Below, piece by piece: positions 1 through 10,887 of a stretch of 64,000 nt of DNA (position 1 is the first letter of the stretch; the number at the start of each line of letters is the position of its first letter). The DNA lies in the NCBI RefSeq assembly GCF_003056055.1, contig NZ_PYFP01000003.1, positions 453,808 to 517,807 of the forward strand, read 5' to 3'. The notes under the pieces are model-generated. The model was not told where the DNA came from and ran no database searches. It was given only the letters and a program-made list of their open reading frames with translations. Made by a program: the position numbers and the translations under genes. The DNA comes from Glaciimonas sp. PCH181. Its GTDB lineage: Bacteria; Pseudomonadota; Gammaproteobacteria; Burkholderiales; Burkholderiaceae_D.

Positions 1-1
1 T

Positions 2-2206
2 GCAGAACCAGAAAAACTGGCTGCAGCATTCGGACTAGCGACATTGCCGGTTGAGAAAGGCTATGTTGTTATCTGGACCACCACGCCGTGGACCATCCCG
101 TCGAATCAAGCGCTGAATGTGCATCCAGAAGTCGATTACGCATTGGTGCAAACCGAGCGTAAGGGCGAACCGCTATTGTTGCTGTTGGCGCAAGATCTGG
201 TCGCCGCCTCGCTCGAACGTTTCGGTCTTGAAGGCAAGATCATCGCCACCTGCAAAGGTGAGGCTCTGTCACTCATCAACTTTAAACATCCATTAGCCAG
301 CGCACATCCGGGCTATGACCGTTTGTCACCCGTGTATTTGGGCGACTACGTCACCACCGATAGCGGCACCGGTATCGTTCACTCGGCGCCAGCGTACGGT
401 ATCGAAGACTTTATTTCCTGCAAAGCACACGGCCTGAAAGACGACGACATTCTTAGTCCAGTGATGGGCGATGGCCGTTATGCGTCTACTTTACCGCTGT
501 TCAATGGACTGACAATCTGGGAAGCATCCAAGCCGATTTGCGCTGCTTTGGAAGAAGTCGGCTCGCTGTTCAAACTGGAAATGTTTGATCACAGCTACAT
601 GCATTGCTGGCGGCATAAAACGCCGATCATCTATCGCGCAACCTCGCAATGGTTTGCCAGCATGGATAACACGCCAAAAGACGGCGGCGACAGCTTGCGC
701 AAAACGGCTATTCAAGCGATTGAAGACACCTCCTTTTTCCCGGCGTGGGGCAAAGCCCGTTTGCACGGAATGATCGCTAACCGTCCCGACTGGACCTTGT
801 CACGTCAACGCCAATGGGGCGTGCCGATGGCATTTTTCGTTCACAAAGAAACAGGTGAATTGCATCCTCGCACAGCAGAATTGCTAGAACAAATCGCGCA
901 GCGCATCGAAAAAAGCGGCATCGAAGCATGGCAAGCACTTGATCCTAAAGAGCTACTCGGCGACGAAGCTGATCTGTACATGAAGAACCGGGACACGTTG
1001 GATGTCTGGTTTGATTCCGGGCTGACACATCAAACCGTATTGCGTGGATCGCATCATTTGCAATCGCAATTTCCGGCCGATCTGTATCTGGAAGGCTCGG
1101 ATCAGCATCGCGGTTGGTTCCACTCTTCGTTGCTGACCTCATCGATGTTGAATGGCCGTGCGCCATACAAGGCGTTGTTGACGCATGGCTTTGTCGTCGA
1201 TGGCGAAGGCAAAAAGATGTCGAAATCGCTAAAGAACGGTATCGAACCACAGAAAGTATCCGATACGCTGGGTGCAGAAATCCTGCGGTTGTGGGTTGCG
1301 TCGAGTGACTATTCGGGCGAGATCACTATCTCTGACGAGATCCTGAAACGTGTCACCGAATCCTATCGCCGTATCCGCAACACGCTGCGCTTCTTGCTAG
1401 CCAATACGTCCGATTTCAATCCGTTGACAGATGCGGTGCCAATCGGCGAGTTACTGGAAATCGACCGCTATGCAATCGCTAGCATGACGCAATTGCAAGC
1501 AGACATTCTGCAACACTACGAAGGCTACGAATTCCATCCGGTCATCTCAAAATTACAGATGTACTGCTCGGAGGATTTGGGTGGCTTCTACCTCGATATT
1601 CTGAAAGATCGCCTGTACACCGGTGGCGTCGCCTCGCATGCCCGACGCTCAGCGCAAACTGCGATCTGGCATATCACGCAAGCACTATTGCGCTTGATCG
1701 CCCCAACGCTGTCGTTTACTGCTGAAGAAGCATGGTCGTTCTTCGCCAGCAAAGAGGTCTATGCAGAAAGTGACGAAACGATTTTCACGCAAACCTACTA
1801 CACGCTACCAGTCATTGAAAATGCCGCGGCATTGATTGAGAAATTCAATGCGTTGCGTACTTTGCGGGCCGAAGTGACCAAGCAACTCGAAGAAGTACGT
1901 GCTGCTGGCGGGATCGGTTCATCGTTGCAAGCGGAAGTAGAACTGAAGGTGACGGCTGCCAAATACGCATTATTGAGCAGCGTTGGCGACGATCTGAAAT
2001 TTATCCTGATCACCTCTGCGGCCACTGCCACAGAAGTCACCTCAGAGGCGGAAGAAACGATCCTCGTCACGCCGTCGACACAACAAAAATGCGAGCGTTG
2101 CTGGCATTATCGGGCTGACGTTGGCAGCCATGCTGAACATACGGGTCTATGCGGCCGTTGTGTTTCCAATCTGTTCGGCAAAGGCGAAAATCGTCATTTC
2201 GCTTAG
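2..2206 (+). CDS. ileS: Isoleucine--tRNA ligase, C-terminal part (5' end outside window)
   Basis: Charges tRNA-Ile with isoleucine in the cytoplasm. The reading frame is open from the first bases, so the gene starts upstream and about 734 C-terminal residues are present. The editing (CP1) domain begins with the WTTTPWT segment near residue 23. The class I catalytic signature KMSKS follows GK at about 1210-1227. The anticodon-binding helical domain comes next, and the protein ends in a zinc-finger tail with paired CxxC motifs (CERCW and CGRC). The HIGH motif must lie in the missing N-terminal part. lspA follows about 100 bases downstream, the usual ileS-lspA order in proteobacteria, so the two are probably cotranscribed. 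Confidence 0.97.
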   Translation, partial: AEPEKLAAAFGLATLPVEKGYVVIWTTTPWTIPSNQALNVHPEVDYALVQTERKGEPLLLLLAQDLVAASLERFGLEGKIIATCKGEALSLINFKHPLASAHPGYDRLSPVYLGDYVTTDSGTGIVHSAPAYGIEDFISCKAHGLKDDDILSPVMGDGRYASTLPLFNGLTIWEASKPICAALEEVGSLFKLEMFDHSYMHCWRHKTPIIYRATSQWFASMDNTPKDGGDSLRKTAIQAIEDTSFFPAWGKARLHGMIANRPDWTLSRQRQWGVPMAFFVHKETGELHPRTAELLEQIAQRIEKSGIEAWQALDPKELLGDEADLYMKNRDTLDVWFDSGLTHQTVLRGSHHLQSQFPADLYLEGSDQHRGWFHSSLLTSSMLNGRAPYKALLTHGFVVDGEGKKMSKSLKNGIEPQKVSDTLGAEILRLWVASSDYSGEITISDEILKRVTESYRRIRNTLRFLLANTSDFNPLTDAVPIGELLEIDRYAIASMTQLQADILQHYEGYEFHPVISKLQMYCSEDLGGFYLDILKDRLYTGGVASHARRSAQTAIWHITQALLRLIAPTLSFTAEEAWSFFASKEVYAESDETIFTQTYYTLPVIENAAALIEKFNALRTLRAEVTKQLEEVRAAGGIGSSLQAEVELKVTAAKYALLSSVGDDLKFILITSAATATEVTSEAEETILVTPSTQQKCERCWHYRADVGSHAEHTGLCGRCVSNLFGKGENRHFA

Positions 2207-2324
2207 CTTAGTCTCGGTGCAGACCTGAAATCAGCTTTGCGGTGATTTCAGGTCGCTCTTTACCACCATTCATTACGATTACTTAGCGTCCGGTACAACT
2301 TTTTGCATATTGAAACAACCATTT

Positions 2325-2846
2325 ATGGCCACTAAAAAACGTTCTTCCCCGACCAGATCCGGCTCCCCCACCAAATTAAGCGCAGGATTACTGCCGTGGA
2401 TGGGAATAGCAGGGATCGTGATTCTGCTAGATCAGTTATCCAAAGTCACCATTACGCGCCTGTTTACTTACGGTGAATCGCATCCGGTAACCTCTTTTTT
2501 CAATCTGGTATTGGTGTACAACCCCGGTGCCGCCTTTAGTTTTCTCGGCTCTGCTTCCGGTTGGCAACGTTATTTATTCACAGCGGTCGGCATTGCTGCC
2601 GCGATTTTCATTATATTTTTGCTCAAGCGGCATGCCGGTCAACGCATGTTTTGTACCGCACTGGCTTTGATACTGGGCGGCGCGATTGGCAACGTCACTG
2701 ACCGCATCGCTTATGGTCACGTCATCGATTTTGTCGATATTTATATCGGTCGCTGGCATTGGCCGGCTTTTAATATCGCCGATAGCGCTATTTGTATAGG
2801 CGCGGTATTGTTCATCATTGACGAGCTGCGCCGCGTGAATAAATAA
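2325..2846 (+). CDS. lspA: Lipoprotein signal peptidase (signal peptidase II)
   Basis: Inner-membrane aspartyl peptidase that removes signal peptides from diacylated prolipoproteins. I chose the ATG at 2325; a TTG at 2310 in frame is possible. The 173-residue product has a basic N-terminal extension and four hydrophobic segments. The family motifs are visible: the first-helix DQLSK, the NPGAAFSFL segment, GNVTDR with one catalytic Asp, and FNIADS with the second. Length is slightly above the usual 160-170 because of the Lys/Ser-rich start. It lies between ileS and coaBC. Confidence 0.95.
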   Translation: MATKKRSSPTRSGSPTKLSAGLLPWMGIAGIVILLDQLSKVTITRLFTYGESHPVTSFFNLVLVYNPGAAFSFLGSASGWQRYLFTAVGIAAAIFIIFLLKRHAGQRMFCTALALILGGAIGNVTDRIAYGHVIDFVDIYIGRWHWPAFNIADSAICIGAVLFIIDELRRVNK

Positions 2847-2929
2847 GTCTGTAAATAGACGCGTATATTGGCAAATTAATAGGCGATTGACGTCGCCTTG
2901 TTTTAGATCGTTTTACTCCAGGAGTAATC

Positions 2930-4129
2930 ATGGATCTCGCTGGTAAAAAAATTGTACTCGGCCTGACCGGGGGCATTGCTTGCTATAAAGCGGCAGAACT
3001 TTCACGTGCTTTCATCAAAGCAGGCGCATCGGTCCAAGTCGTCATGACCAAAGGCGCGCTACAATTCATCACTTCAGTCACGATGCAGGGCTTGTCAGGA
3101 CAACCGATATTTACCGATCAATGGGACGCACGTATCGGCAACAACATGCCGCATATCGATCTCACCCGAGATGCCGATGTCATCGTCATCGCCCCCTGCT
3201 CCGCTGACTTTATGGCTAAGCTGGCCCATGGCGTCTGCGATGATTTACTGTCCACGCTGTGCGTGGCGCGACCAGCCTCATTACCTCTATTAATAGCACC
3301 TGCGATGAACGTAGAAATGTGGCAAAACCCAGCCACCCGTCGCAACGCCAGGCAGTTAGCAGAAGACGGCATTCAATTACTCGGCCCGGCAGCTGGTGAA
3401 CAAGCCTGCGGTGAAGTTGGTTTGGGGCGCATGCTGGAAGCCGATCAATTGCTAGCAGAAGTGATCGCCGCATTTCAGCCTAAAACCTTAAAAAGCAAAC
3501 GCCTGCTACTGACCGCCGGGCCAACGTTTGAAGCCATTGATCCGGTGCGTGGCATCACCAATCTTTCTTCCGGAAAAATGGGCTATGCACTGGCACGCGC
3601 GGCCCGAGAAGCTGGCGCTGAAGTCTTGCTGATCTCCGGCCCCACTGCATTACCGGCGCCATTTGGCGTGCAACGTGTAAACGTTCTCAGTGCGCGCCAA
3701 ATGCACGATGCTGTGCTGGCACACGTAAAGGGGCAGGATATTTTTATCGCCGTGGCGGCAGTAGCTGATTGGCATGTCGCCAACTCCAGCGACCAGAAAC
3801 TTAAAAAAGATGCTTCGGGAAGTACGCCGGAATTAGTATTCGCGCAGAACCCGGATATTCTTGCCGAAGTCGCCGCGCTGCCTTTAACGCAAAGGCCTTA
3901 CTGTGTCGGCTTTGCCGCAGAATCTGAAAATCTGCTGGAATATGCAGAAGCAAAGCGCCAAAAGAAAAACATTCCCCTGCTGGTTGGCAACATCGGCCAC
4001 GATACATTTGGAAAAGACGAGAACCAACTCGTGCTGTTCGACGTCGAAGGTCATACCAGTTTTCCTCGCGCGGACAAGCTGCAACTGGCACGTCAGCTAA
4101 TTGCGGAAATTGCAAAACGTCTTACCTAG
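2930..4129 (+). CDS. coaBC: Bifunctional phosphopantothenoylcysteine decarboxylase / phosphopantothenate-cysteine ligase
   Basis: Two consecutive steps of coenzyme A synthesis: CTP-dependent joining of cysteine to 4'-phosphopantothenate, then decarboxylation to 4'-phosphopantetheine. A good ribosome site (CAGGAG) precedes the ATG. Residues 1-190 form the flavoprotein CoaC domain, with GGIAC near the start, the catalytic His in NMPHIDL (about 75), the PAMN substrate-recognition motif (124-127) and the active-site Cys in GEQACGEVGLGRM. Residues from about 195 form CoaB, beginning with AGPTFEAIDPVRGITNLSSGKMG. The 399-residue length is normal for the fused enzyme. dut follows, as in many proteobacteria. 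Confidence 0.96.
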   Translation: MDLAGKKIVLGLTGGIACYKAAELSRAFIKAGASVQVVMTKGALQFITSVTMQGLSGQPIFTDQWDARIGNNMPHIDLTRDADVIVIAPCSADFMAKLAHGVCDDLLSTLCVARPASLPLLIAPAMNVEMWQNPATRRNARQLAEDGIQLLGPAAGEQACGEVGLGRMLEADQLLAEVIAAFQPKTLKSKRLLLTAGPTFEAIDPVRGITNLSSGKMGYALARAAREAGAEVLLISGPTALPAPFGVQRVNVLSARQMHDAVLAHVKGQDIFIAVAAVADWHVANSSDQKLKKDASGSTPELVFAQNPDILAEVAALPLTQRPYCVGFAAESENLLEYAEAKRQKKNIPLLVGNIGHDTFGKDENQLVLFDVEGHTSFPRADKLQLARQLIAEIAKRLT

Positions 4130-4159
4130 TTTTGCTGATGGCATGGCAGACGTCGCTAT

Positions 4160-4199
4160 TATCGTGATCCGTGGTGATCCGTGGTGATCCTTCGTGATG
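4160..4199 (+). repeat. Short tandem repeat, unit about 10 bp
   Basis: Four imperfect copies built on the unit CGTGGTGATC lie in the 170-base gap between coaBC and dut, the last diverging to CTTCGTGATG. No coding capacity. It may be slippage-prone DNA; no function can be assigned. Confidence 0.6.
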
Positions 4200-4299
4200 C
4201 AACTGTGCGATGGTGAGTTGGTCGATGCGTATTGCAGCCGTATTCTGTAGCTGAACTTACGCACCTTTTAACCAGATATTGAATAGATAAATTTATTCC

Positions 4300-4749
4300 A
4301 TGAAAACAATAGACGTAAAAATTCTCGATCCACGCATGCAAGATCAATTACCGATGTACGCTACCGAAGGCAGTGCCGGACTGGATTTACGGGCCTGCCT
4401 CGATGCACCATTGACGATCAATCCCGGTGAAACGCATTTGATCCCCACCGGGCTGGCGATTCATCTCGGCGATCCTGCCTACGCCGCCATGATTTTGCCG
4501 CGTAGTGGTCTGGGTCATAAGCACGGTATTGTGCTGGGCAATCTGGTCGGTCTGATTGACTCCGACTATCAAGGGCAACTGATGGTCTCCACCTGGAATC
4601 GCGGCGACACGACATTCGTTATTAATCCGATGGAACGGCTGGCGCAGCTAATCATCGTGCCGGTAATGCGCGTCGGTTTTAACGTCGTTGCCGAATTCGA
4701 CAGCAGCGAACGCGGGACTGGCGGCTTCGGCAGCACAGGTAAACACTGA
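4300..4749 (+). CDS. dut: dUTP diphosphatase
   Basis: Trimeric dUTPase that hydrolyses dUTP to dUMP and pyrophosphate, keeping uracil out of DNA and feeding dTMP synthesis. All five family motifs are visible in the 149-residue protein: motif 1 around AGLDLRA, motif 2 PRSGLG, motif 3 with the catalytic Asp in [11 protein letters not shown], motif 4 around ERLAQLII, and the C-terminal arginine-finger motif 5 [10 protein letters not shown]. The stop codon overlaps the start of the next gene (TGATG), so the two are translationally coupled. Confidence 0.97.
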   Translation: MKTIDVKILDPRMQDQLPMYATEGSAGLDLRACLDAPLTINPGETHLIPTGLAIHLGDPAYAAMILPRSGLGHKHGIVLGNLVGLIDSDYQGQLMVSTWNRGDTTFVINPMERLAQLIIVPVMRVGFNVVAEFDSSERGTGGFGSTGKH

Positions 4750-5861
4750 TGGGAAATCCAATGAAGGTAAACAATTATCGACAATGGCTAGATGTAAAGC
4801 GTTACGCCGTGACGTTACCCCTGATCCTACTTACCGCTTGCGCCACGCAAGAACCTCTCCCCGTATCACCCTCGTTACCACCTGCGGTTGCGATAACCAA
4901 ACCAGTATTACCACCGATAAAACCGCCGAAAAATCCTCAAGAGGCTGAATTACGCGCGCTAGTGACGCAACAAGACCGCTTATATGCTGTAGCAGCACCA
5001 CTGCTGGTCAATAACGCAGACCTTTGCCGCAACAATGCGCGCAATCTGCTTGGCTTTACTGCAAAAACAAAATATTCTTATTCAAGTGAATTCATTGAGG
5101 CAGCACAGGCTTCTCTCGGCCTGTCAGACGAACTTCAAGTCACGGGTGTATTGGCCGGAAGTGGCGCTGCTGAGGCAGGCGTTAAACCTGGCGATTTACT
5201 GGCGACGATACAGGGCAAACCTGTGCCATCCGGCCCAAATGCCGAGCGCCAGGCAGCATTAATGCTTGGACCATTGGTCAGTCGAAGCACGACGATTAAC
5301 TTGGGATTAACACGGAACCGTCAGAACATTAATCTGAACGTGCCGCTAACGCGTGCCTGCGCATTTGGTATCGAGCTGGGAAATACCGATAACGTTAATA
5401 GTTTTGCCGATGGCCGCCGCGTCCTCATTACCGCCGGCATGGTGAAATTTACCCAAACTGATGACGAACTGGCTTACGTAATCGCACGTGAAATGGCACA
5501 TAACTCATTGATGCACATCGTCCGACTACGCATGACCGCCACGATGAGTGGGATTATCGACAACTTGATACGTCTGCGACCTGATACTACTTCACTATCA
5601 GGCGGCGCTGGCGTCAAACCTTATACGCAGCAATTAGATGTCGCAGCGGACAAACTTGCGCTGTATATGGTCGCACGCGCTGGCTATAAGGTTGATAACG
5701 CCGCCGCATTTTGGCAACGTCTGGCAGCAGCCTATCCAGTCACCGTAGCAAATGGCTATACCGCCATTCATCCATCTACAACGGCTCGATTGGATATCAT
5801 CCAGAAAACGGTTGCCGACATTACTGCCAAGCAGGCAGTTGGATCAGCATTGACGCCTTAA
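4749..5861 (+). CDS. M48-fold peptidase-like lipoprotein with PDZ domain, apparently catalytically dead
   Basis: The 370-residue product begins with a lipoprotein signal; the lipobox LLTAC puts the lipidated Cys near residue 32. A Pro-rich linker follows, then a PDZ-like region near residues 125-165 (VTGVLAGSGAAEAGVKPGDLLATIQGKPV), then the M48 fold. In active relatives the zinc site is HExxH plus a Glu in an EADxxG-type motif. Here the first His is Arg (AREMAH, near 5486) and the EAD position reads AAD (before KLALYMVARAG). Two of three metal ligands are therefore absent. It overlaps dut by one base. An alternative ATG lies at 4761. The fold is confidently recognised; loss of activity is inferred, and a chaperone or scaffold role in the envelope is possible. 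Confidence 0.85.
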   Translation: MGNPMKVNNYRQWLDVKRYAVTLPLILLTACATQEPLPVSPSLPPAVAITKPVLPPIKPPKNPQEAELRALVTQQDRLYAVAAPLLVNNADLCRNNARNLLGFTAKTKYSYSSEFIEAAQASLGLSDELQVTGVLAGSGAAEAGVKPGDLLATIQGKPVPSGPNAERQAALMLGPLVSRSTTINLGLTRNRQNINLNVPLTRACAFGIELGNTDNVNSFADGRRVLITAGMVKFTQTDDELAYVIAREMAHNSLMHIVRLRMTATMSGIIDNLIRLRPDTTSLSGGAGVKPYTQQLDVAADKLALYMVARAGYKVDNAAAFWQRLAAAYPVTVANGYTAIHPSTTARLDIIQKTVADITAKQAVGSALTP

Positions 5862-6123
5862 TGTTTTTGCTGACAACGCACTTGGATGTGGTGTGGTGCG
5901 TTGTGTTTGCTCTTATTCTACTGGAGGGTGTGCAAAACTGCTTCGGAATCGGGTTGGCTCGTGTAACTACAAGCCAATCCTTGGCAGCATTGAGAGAAGG
6001 TAACGATCTGTGGATTCCTTAGCATCCTTTAGCAGTACCGATGCAGTTTTAGGTAAGTCATACAGTTATTCACCGTAAGATTTCATTACCGCTGCATCAC
6101 AAACAGCACATTGGTTGTTAAAA

Positions 6124-6157
6124 AGCCCGAATCACTTATGTGATTCGGGCTTTTTTA
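6124..6157. terminator. Bidirectional intrinsic terminator between the M48-like gene and clpA
   Basis: A perfect 12-bp stem (AGCCCGAATCAC with its complement, loop TTAT) has an A-run on its left and a T-run on its right, so it can stop transcription from both sides. The rest of the 335-base gap 5862-6196 shows no gene I can support. Confidence 0.9.
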
Positions 6158-6196
6158 TAGCATCAGCAACTGACGATACGCAAACTTTGCTAGTGA

Positions 6197-8497
6197 CTAT
6201 TCAACTTCAACAGTTTCTTGCGACGCGGCAGGTTTTGCCGGGTTTTTTGCCGGAAACTCCAGTTTGATCTGATCTTTTTCGTCCAGATCCACTGTTACAC
6301 GACCGCCAGCCACCAGCTTGCCAAACAACAACTCATCAGCCAGCGCCTTCCGAATCATGTCTTGAATCAGACGTGACATCGGTCGCGCACCCATTAACGG
6401 ATCAAAGCCTTTTCGGGCCAGGAATTTACGCAAATTCTCAGAAAAGACAGCTTCCACTTTCTTCTCATGCAATTGCTCTTCCAATTGCATCAGGAATTTA
6501 TCGACAACCCGCAGAATGACTTCTTCATCCAGAGCACGGAAGCTGATGATCGAGTCGATGCGGTTACGGAACTCCGGCGTGAACATCCGTTTGATATCCG
6601 CCATTTCATCGCCAGCTTCCTTCTTCTCGGTAAAGCCGATGGTCCGTTTTTGCAAGCTTTCCGCCCCTGCATTTGTGGTCATGATAATGATCACATTGCG
6701 GAAGTCTGCTTTACGTCCATTGTTGTCTGTCAGCGTCCCATGATCCATCACCTGCAACAGGATATTAAAAATATCCGGATGCGCTTTTTCGATTTCATCC
6801 AGCAGCAGCACTGCATGCGGTTTCTTGGTCACGGCCTCAGTCAATAATCCACCTTGGTCAAACCCGACATACCCCGGCGGCGCACCGATTAAGCGACTGA
6901 CAGCATGACGCTCCATGTATTCGGACATATCGAAGCGAATTAATTCAATACCCAAAATAAACGCGAGCTGTTTTGCAACCTCGGTTTTACCAACCCCAGT
7001 TGGGCCAGAGAACAAGAAAGAACCAATCGGCCGATCAGTCTTGCCGAGTCCCGCACGCGCCATCTTGATCGCTGACGCCAATGCATCAATCGCCGGGTCT
7101 TGACCAAATACGACATTACGCAAATCGCGGTCGATCGTTTTCAACTTGCTACGATCGTCCTGATTAACAGTTTGTGGCGGAATCCGCGCAATTTTCGAAA
7201 TAATGTCTTCAATTTCGGTTTTGCCAATTGTTTTCTTTTGCTTCGACTTCGGCAATACGCGTTGCGCAGCCCCAGCCTCGTCGATCACATCGATCGCCTT
7301 GTCAGGAAGATGTCGATCATTGATAAAGCGGGCTGCCAACTCCGCAGCAGTCGTCAACGCAATCGCAGAATACTTGACACCGTGATGCTCTTCGAAACGC
7401 GATTTCAAACCACGTAAAATCTGCACGGTTTGCTCAACTGTCGGCTCGTTAACATCGATCTTCTGAAAACGCCGTGACAACGCGTGATCTTTCTCGAACA
7501 CGCCACGAAACTCTGTGTAAGTAGTCGCACCGATACATTTCAGCTGACCACTGGACAATGCCGGTTTCAACAAATTCGATGCATCCAAAGTACCGCCAGA
7601 AGCCGATCCAGCGCCAATGATTGTATGGATTTCATCGATAAACAAGATACCGTGTTCACTGTCTTTCAATTGCTTCAGCACTGCTTTCAGGCGTTGCTCA
7701 AAATCGCCACGATATTTAGTCCCGGCCAATAAAGCGCCCATATCCAAAGAGTAGACAATCGCGTTACTGAGAATTTCGGGAACATCGCCCTGCGTAATCC
7801 GCCATGCCAGTCCCTCTGCGATAGCGGTCTTACCAACACCGGCTTCACCGACTAGCAATGGATTGTTTTTACGGCGACGGCACAAGGTCTGAATCACCCG
7901 TTCGACTTCAAATTCACGACCGATCAGCGGATCGATCTTGCCTTCGATTGCCAGCTTGTTCAGGTTTTGCGTAAATTGGTCTAACGGGCTTTCTTTTTGC
8001 TGTCCTTCGGCCTGCACTTCTTCCACGCCCTCGGAAGATTTTTGGGTATCGCCGATCTGATCTTTACGAACACCGTGCGAAATAAAATTCACCACGTCAA
8101 GACGGGTTACGCCCTGTTGATGCAGGTAATAAACAGCGTGCGAATCTTTCTCGCCAAAGATAGCGACCAGCACGTTCGCGCCAGTGACTTCTTTTTTGCC
8201 ATTCGAGGCTGACTGCACATGCATGATCGCACGCTGAATCACGCGTTGAAAGCCCAGTGTGGGCTGCGTGTCAACTTCGCCGGAGCCTGGCACTGTCGGC
8301 GTGTTATCGCCGATGAAAATCGTCAACGTCTTACGCAGATCTTCGATGTTGCCAGCACATGCCCGCAGTACTTCTGCCGCTGATGGATTATCCAGCAACG
8401 CCAGCAGCAAATGCTCAACAGTGATGAACTCGTGCCGTGCTTGTCGAGCCTCAACAAACGCCATGTGCAAACTTACTTCCAATTCCTGCGCAATCAT
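6197..8497 (-). CDS. clpA: ATP-dependent Clp protease ATP-binding subunit ClpA
   Basis: AAA+ unfoldase that feeds substrates, including N-degron proteins delivered by ClpS, into ClpP. I place the start at the ATG at 8497, just after GGAGG; a longer frame reaches 8515 but would skip that ribosome site. An N-domain (about residues 1-150) is followed by two AAA+ modules: Walker [10 protein letters not shown] with Walker [10 protein letters not shown], then Walker [10 protein letters not shown] with Walker [11 protein letters not shown]. The C-terminal Clp D2-small domain completes about 766 residues. The ATG overlaps the clpS stop (ATGA), so clpS-clpA form one operon. The C-terminus is rich in Ala, Pro and Glu. 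Confidence 0.97.
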   Translation of the reverse strand: MIAQELEVSLHMAFVEARQARHEFITVEHLLLALLDNPSAAEVLRACAGNIEDLRKTLTIFIGDNTPTVPGSGEVDTQPTLGFQRVIQRAIMHVQSASNGKKEVTGANVLVAIFGEKDSHAVYYLHQQGVTRLDVVNFISHGVRKDQIGDTQKSSEGVEEVQAEGQQKESPLDQFTQNLNKLAIEGKIDPLIGREFEVERVIQTLCRRRKNNPLLVGEAGVGKTAIAEGLAWRITQGDVPEILSNAIVYSLDMGALLAGTKYRGDFEQRLKAVLKQLKDSEHGILFIDEIHTIIGAGSASGGTLDASNLLKPALSSGQLKCIGATTYTEFRGVFEKDHALSRRFQKIDVNEPTVEQTVQILRGLKSRFEEHHGVKYSAIALTTAAELAARFINDRHLPDKAIDVIDEAGAAQRVLPKSKQKKTIGKTEIEDIISKIARIPPQTVNQDDRSKLKTIDRDLRNVVFGQDPAIDALASAIKMARAGLGKTDRPIGSFLFSGPTGVGKTEVAKQLAFILGIELIRFDMSEYMERHAVSRLIGAPPGYVGFDQGGLLTEAVTKKPHAVLLLDEIEKAHPDIFNILLQVMDHGTLTDNNGRKADFRNVIIIMTTNAGAESLQKRTIGFTEKKEAGDEMADIKRMFTPEFRNRIDSIISFRALDEEVILRVVDKFLMQLEEQLHEKKVEAVFSENLRKFLARKGFDPLMGARPMSRLIQDMIRKALADELLFGKLVAGGRVTVDLDEKDQIKLEFPAKNPAKPAASQETVEVE

Positions 8498-8802
8498 GCT
8501 TCCTCCATTACGCATTGCAGGGGGTGCCCTGCTTTTCGCGCGTGCGTTAATACTAATTCGACTTTTGTAGACGCGATATCTTTAGAAAACACGCCACACA
8601 TTCCCTTACCTTCACGATGCACTTTAAGCATAATCTGCGTCGCGGTCTCCCGATCCTTGTTGAAATACTCTTGAATCACAGCAACGACGAATTCCATTGG
8701 AGTGAAATCATCATTCAACAAAAATACCTGATACATAGGGGGCGGCTTGAGCTTTTGCTCCTGTCGCGTCGCTACCGTTCCATCTTCATGCTTGGTTACC
8801 AT
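8494..8802 (-). CDS. clpS: ATP-dependent Clp protease adaptor ClpS
   Basis: Adaptor that binds N-degron substrates and docks on the ClpA N-domain. The 102-residue protein has a flexible Lys/Pro-rich N-terminus followed by the conserved core [17 protein letters not shown], whose Asn-Asp pair lines the N-degron pocket, and the later [11 protein letters not shown] segment. The stop overlaps the clpA start. The two genes read leftward, away from the cold-shock gene. Confidence 0.96.
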   Translation of the reverse strand: MVTKHEDGTVATRQEQKLKPPPMYQVFLLNDDFTPMEFVVAVIQEYFNKDRETATQIMLKVHREGKGMCGVFSKDIASTKVELVLTHARKAGHPLQCVMEEA

Positions 8803-8997
8803 GCGTCTATTCTAAAACGTTCATACAAATAAGTAAGTAGCAGAATCTCTGCGAGACACTGAATTAAACCAAAATTAATTTAATAGTACGCGCTTTCTTC
8901 TTGCAGTGCAGATGACGTTACAACGGCAGAATTCAAGAGTGGTTTTTTGAAGAAAACATGCCGCACATCATCGCTCCAACTGCACCAAACAATTTTC

Positions 8998-9026
8998 TTG
9001 ACTTTTATTTTTTTTACGCGAACAAT
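8998..9026 (+). promoter_or_regulatory. Probable sigma-70 promoter and long leader of the cold-shock gene
   Basis: TTGACT (8998-9003), a 17-base spacer and AACAAT (9021-9026) form a plausible promoter. Transcription from it would give a leader of about 120 bases before the ATG at 9154, the long 5' leader typical of cspA-type thermoregulated mRNAs. The rest of the gap 8803-9153 shows no gene I would support. Confidence 0.5.
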
Positions 9027-9153
9027 GACATTTATTGATAAGTATGTTTTTCTTGTTAATAGAAGTGAGCAAGTTTTAGAAGAAGCAGCGTTCTGCGAGG
9101 TTTCTTGCTTTTACGGCTCGTGTGATTAGTCATTATTTGAAAGACGCTATTTT

Positions 9154-9357
9154 ATGGCAACAGGTACAGTCAAGTGGTTCAACGACTCTAAAGGCTTCGG
9201 CTTTATCACTCCAGATGATGGTGGTGAAGATTTGTTCGCACACTTTTCAGCAATCCAAATGAACGGCTTCAAGACCCTTAAAGAAGGTCAAAAAGTACAG
9301 TTCGAAGTCACGCAAGGCCCTAAAGGCAAGCAAGCTTCTAACATTCAAGCACCTTAA
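9154..9357 (+). CDS. Cold-shock protein (CspA family)
   Basis: Single-domain OB-fold nucleic-acid chaperone of 67 residues. Both RNA-binding motifs are intact: KGFGFI (RNP1) and DLFAHFSAI (RNP2). The N-terminal GTVKWFN is canonical. It is monocistronic, with a strong terminator 25 bases downstream. Family members melt mRNA structure at low temperature, but some are constitutive, so the exact cspA/cspD assignment is left open. Confidence 0.96.
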   Translation: MATGTVKWFNDSKGFGFITPDDGGEDLFAHFSAIQMNGFKTLKEGQKVQFEVTQGPKGKQASNIQAP

Positions 9358-9380
9358 TTCACCCATTAATGCTTGTTTTA

Positions 9381-9407
9381 AAAAACCCGCTTCGGCGGGT
9401 TTTTTTA
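9381..9407 (+). terminator. Intrinsic terminator of the cold-shock gene
   Basis: An A-run, the stem ACCCGC-TTCG-GCGGGT and a run of seven T form a compact tetraloop terminator. Confidence 0.92.
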
Positions 9408-9439
9408 TGGGGCGGAAGAACCAAGACACCCCAAAAGTC

Positions 9440-9468
9440 AAAAAGCCAGAACAAGGCTCTGGCTTTTT
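9440..9468 (-). terminator. Intrinsic terminator of icd (symmetric)
   Basis: The stem AAAAGCCAGA / TCTGGCTTTT with a seven-base loop ends in T-runs on both strands. It lies 23 bases beyond the icd stop and also backs up the cold-shock terminator. Confidence 0.85.
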
Positions 9469-9490
9469 GATCTTCATGTCACTTACTTGG

Positions 9491-10744
9491 TTACATATTT
9501 TCAATCAATACATCGCCGAATCCTGAGCATGAAACTTGTGTCGCTCCCTCCATCAGACGTGCGAAGTCATAAGTAACCTTTTTCGAAGAAATCGATTTTT
9601 GCATTGAAGCAATGATCAGATCTGCGGCTTCCAGCCAGCCCATATGACGCAGCATCATTTCAGCCGACAAAATCAACGAGCCTGGATTGACGTAATCTTT
9701 ACCAGCATATTTAGGCGCAGTGCCATGCGTTGCCTCGAACATGGCAACAGAGTCCGACAAGTTAGCACCTGGCGCAATCCCGATCCCACCAACTTGCGCT
9801 GCCAAGGCATCAGAAATGTAATCACCGTTCAAGTTCAGCGTAGCAATCACACTATACTCATTTGGACGGAGCAAAATCTGTTGAAGGAAAGCATCGGCAA
9901 TCGAATCCTTAACGATGATATCGCGACCAGTCTTAGGATTCTTGAATTTTGCCCACGGACCGCCATCAATCAGCTCAGCACCAAATTCTTTTTGTGCAAG
10001 TGCATATGCCCAGTCGCGGAAACCGCCTTCAGTGAACTTCATGATATTGCCCTTGTGAACGATCGTCACAGATGGCTTATCATTATCGATAGCATACTGA
10101 ATCGCCTTGCGCACCAGGCGTTCTGTACCTTCACGCGAGACGGGCTTAATGCCGATACCTGATGTCTCCGGGAAGCGAATCTTCTTAACGCCCATTTCAT
10201 TGATCAGGAAATCGATCAGCTTCTTGGCGCCTTCGCTACCTTCTTGCCATTCAATACCAGCGTAAATATCTTCAGAGTTCTCACGGAAAATCACCATGTC
10301 GGTTTTTTCCGGCTCACGCACTGGCGACGGTACGCCCTTAAAGTAACGAACCGGGCGCAAGCAAACGTACAGATCAAGTTCCTGACGCAACGCAACGTTA
10401 AGCGAACGGATACCGCCGCCAACTGGTGTGGTCAATGGACCTTTGATCGAAACGACATAATCTTTGATCGCTGCCAATGTTTCCGCCGGAAGCCACACGT
10501 CAGGACCGTAGACGTTAGTCGACTTCTCTCCAGCATAAACTTCCATCCAACTAATTTTCCGTTTCCCAGCATAAGCTTTGGCAACCGCAGCATCCACCAC
10601 TTTAATCATGACCGGGCTAATATCGATGCCGGTGCCATCACCTTCGATGTAAGGAATGATCGGGTTATCAGGGACATTGATAGAATAATCAGCGTTAACA
10701 GTGATTTTTTTGCCTTCAACAGGCACTTTAATATGTTGGGACAT
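9491..10744 (-). CDS. icd: Isocitrate dehydrogenase (NADP+)
   Basis: TCA-cycle enzyme that oxidatively decarboxylates isocitrate to 2-oxoglutarate with NADP+. The 417-residue length matches the homodimeric E. coli-type enzyme. Visible signatures include [12 protein letters not shown] near the N-terminus, [20 protein letters not shown] (the segment with the phosphorylatable Ser and substrate Arg residues), the [25 protein letters not shown] stretch binding metal and substrate, and [14 protein letters not shown] in the cofactor site. Ribosome site GGAG precedes the ATG. It is transcribed divergently from rluE across a 122-base gap. Confidence 0.97.
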   Translation of the reverse strand: MSQHIKVPVEGKKITVNADYSINVPDNPIIPYIEGDGTGIDISPVMIKVVDAAVAKAYAGKRKISWMEVYAGEKSTNVYGPDVWLPAETLAAIKDYVVSIKGPLTTPVGGGIRSLNVALRQELDLYVCLRPVRYFKGVPSPVREPEKTDMVIFRENSEDIYAGIEWQEGSEGAKKLIDFLINEMGVKKIRFPETSGIGIKPVSREGTERLVRKAIQYAIDNDKPSVTIVHKGNIMKFTEGGFRDWAYALAQKEFGAELIDGGPWAKFKNPKTGRDIIVKDSIADAFLQQILLRPNEYSVIATLNLNGDYISDALAAQVGGIGIAPGANLSDSVAMFEATHGTAPKYAGKDYVNPGSLILSAEMMLRHMGWLEAADLIIASMQKSISSKKVTYDFARLMEGATQVSCSGFGDVLIENM

Positions 10745-10887
10745 TCAGTATCTCCGGAGATGATGCGAGAAGGCGGGCTTGAAATTTAGCTGTCACATTA
10801 AGCCAAGTCTTATATAAGACATAAGACAGCGGTTTCATATTATGCACTAGTATTTTACTAGACGCTATGTTTTTGCGACACTACGGT

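Noticed and set aside
5711..6022. 103-codon frame overlapping the end of the M48-like gene
   Set aside because: Mostly a shadow of the lipoprotein gene in another frame; the remainder lacks a start signal.
8947..9129. 60-codon frame before the cold-shock gene
   Set aside because: It lies across the promoter and leader of the cold-shock gene and has no ribosome site.
10244..10789. 181-codon frame opposite icd
   Set aside because: Antisense shadow of a strongly conserved gene.
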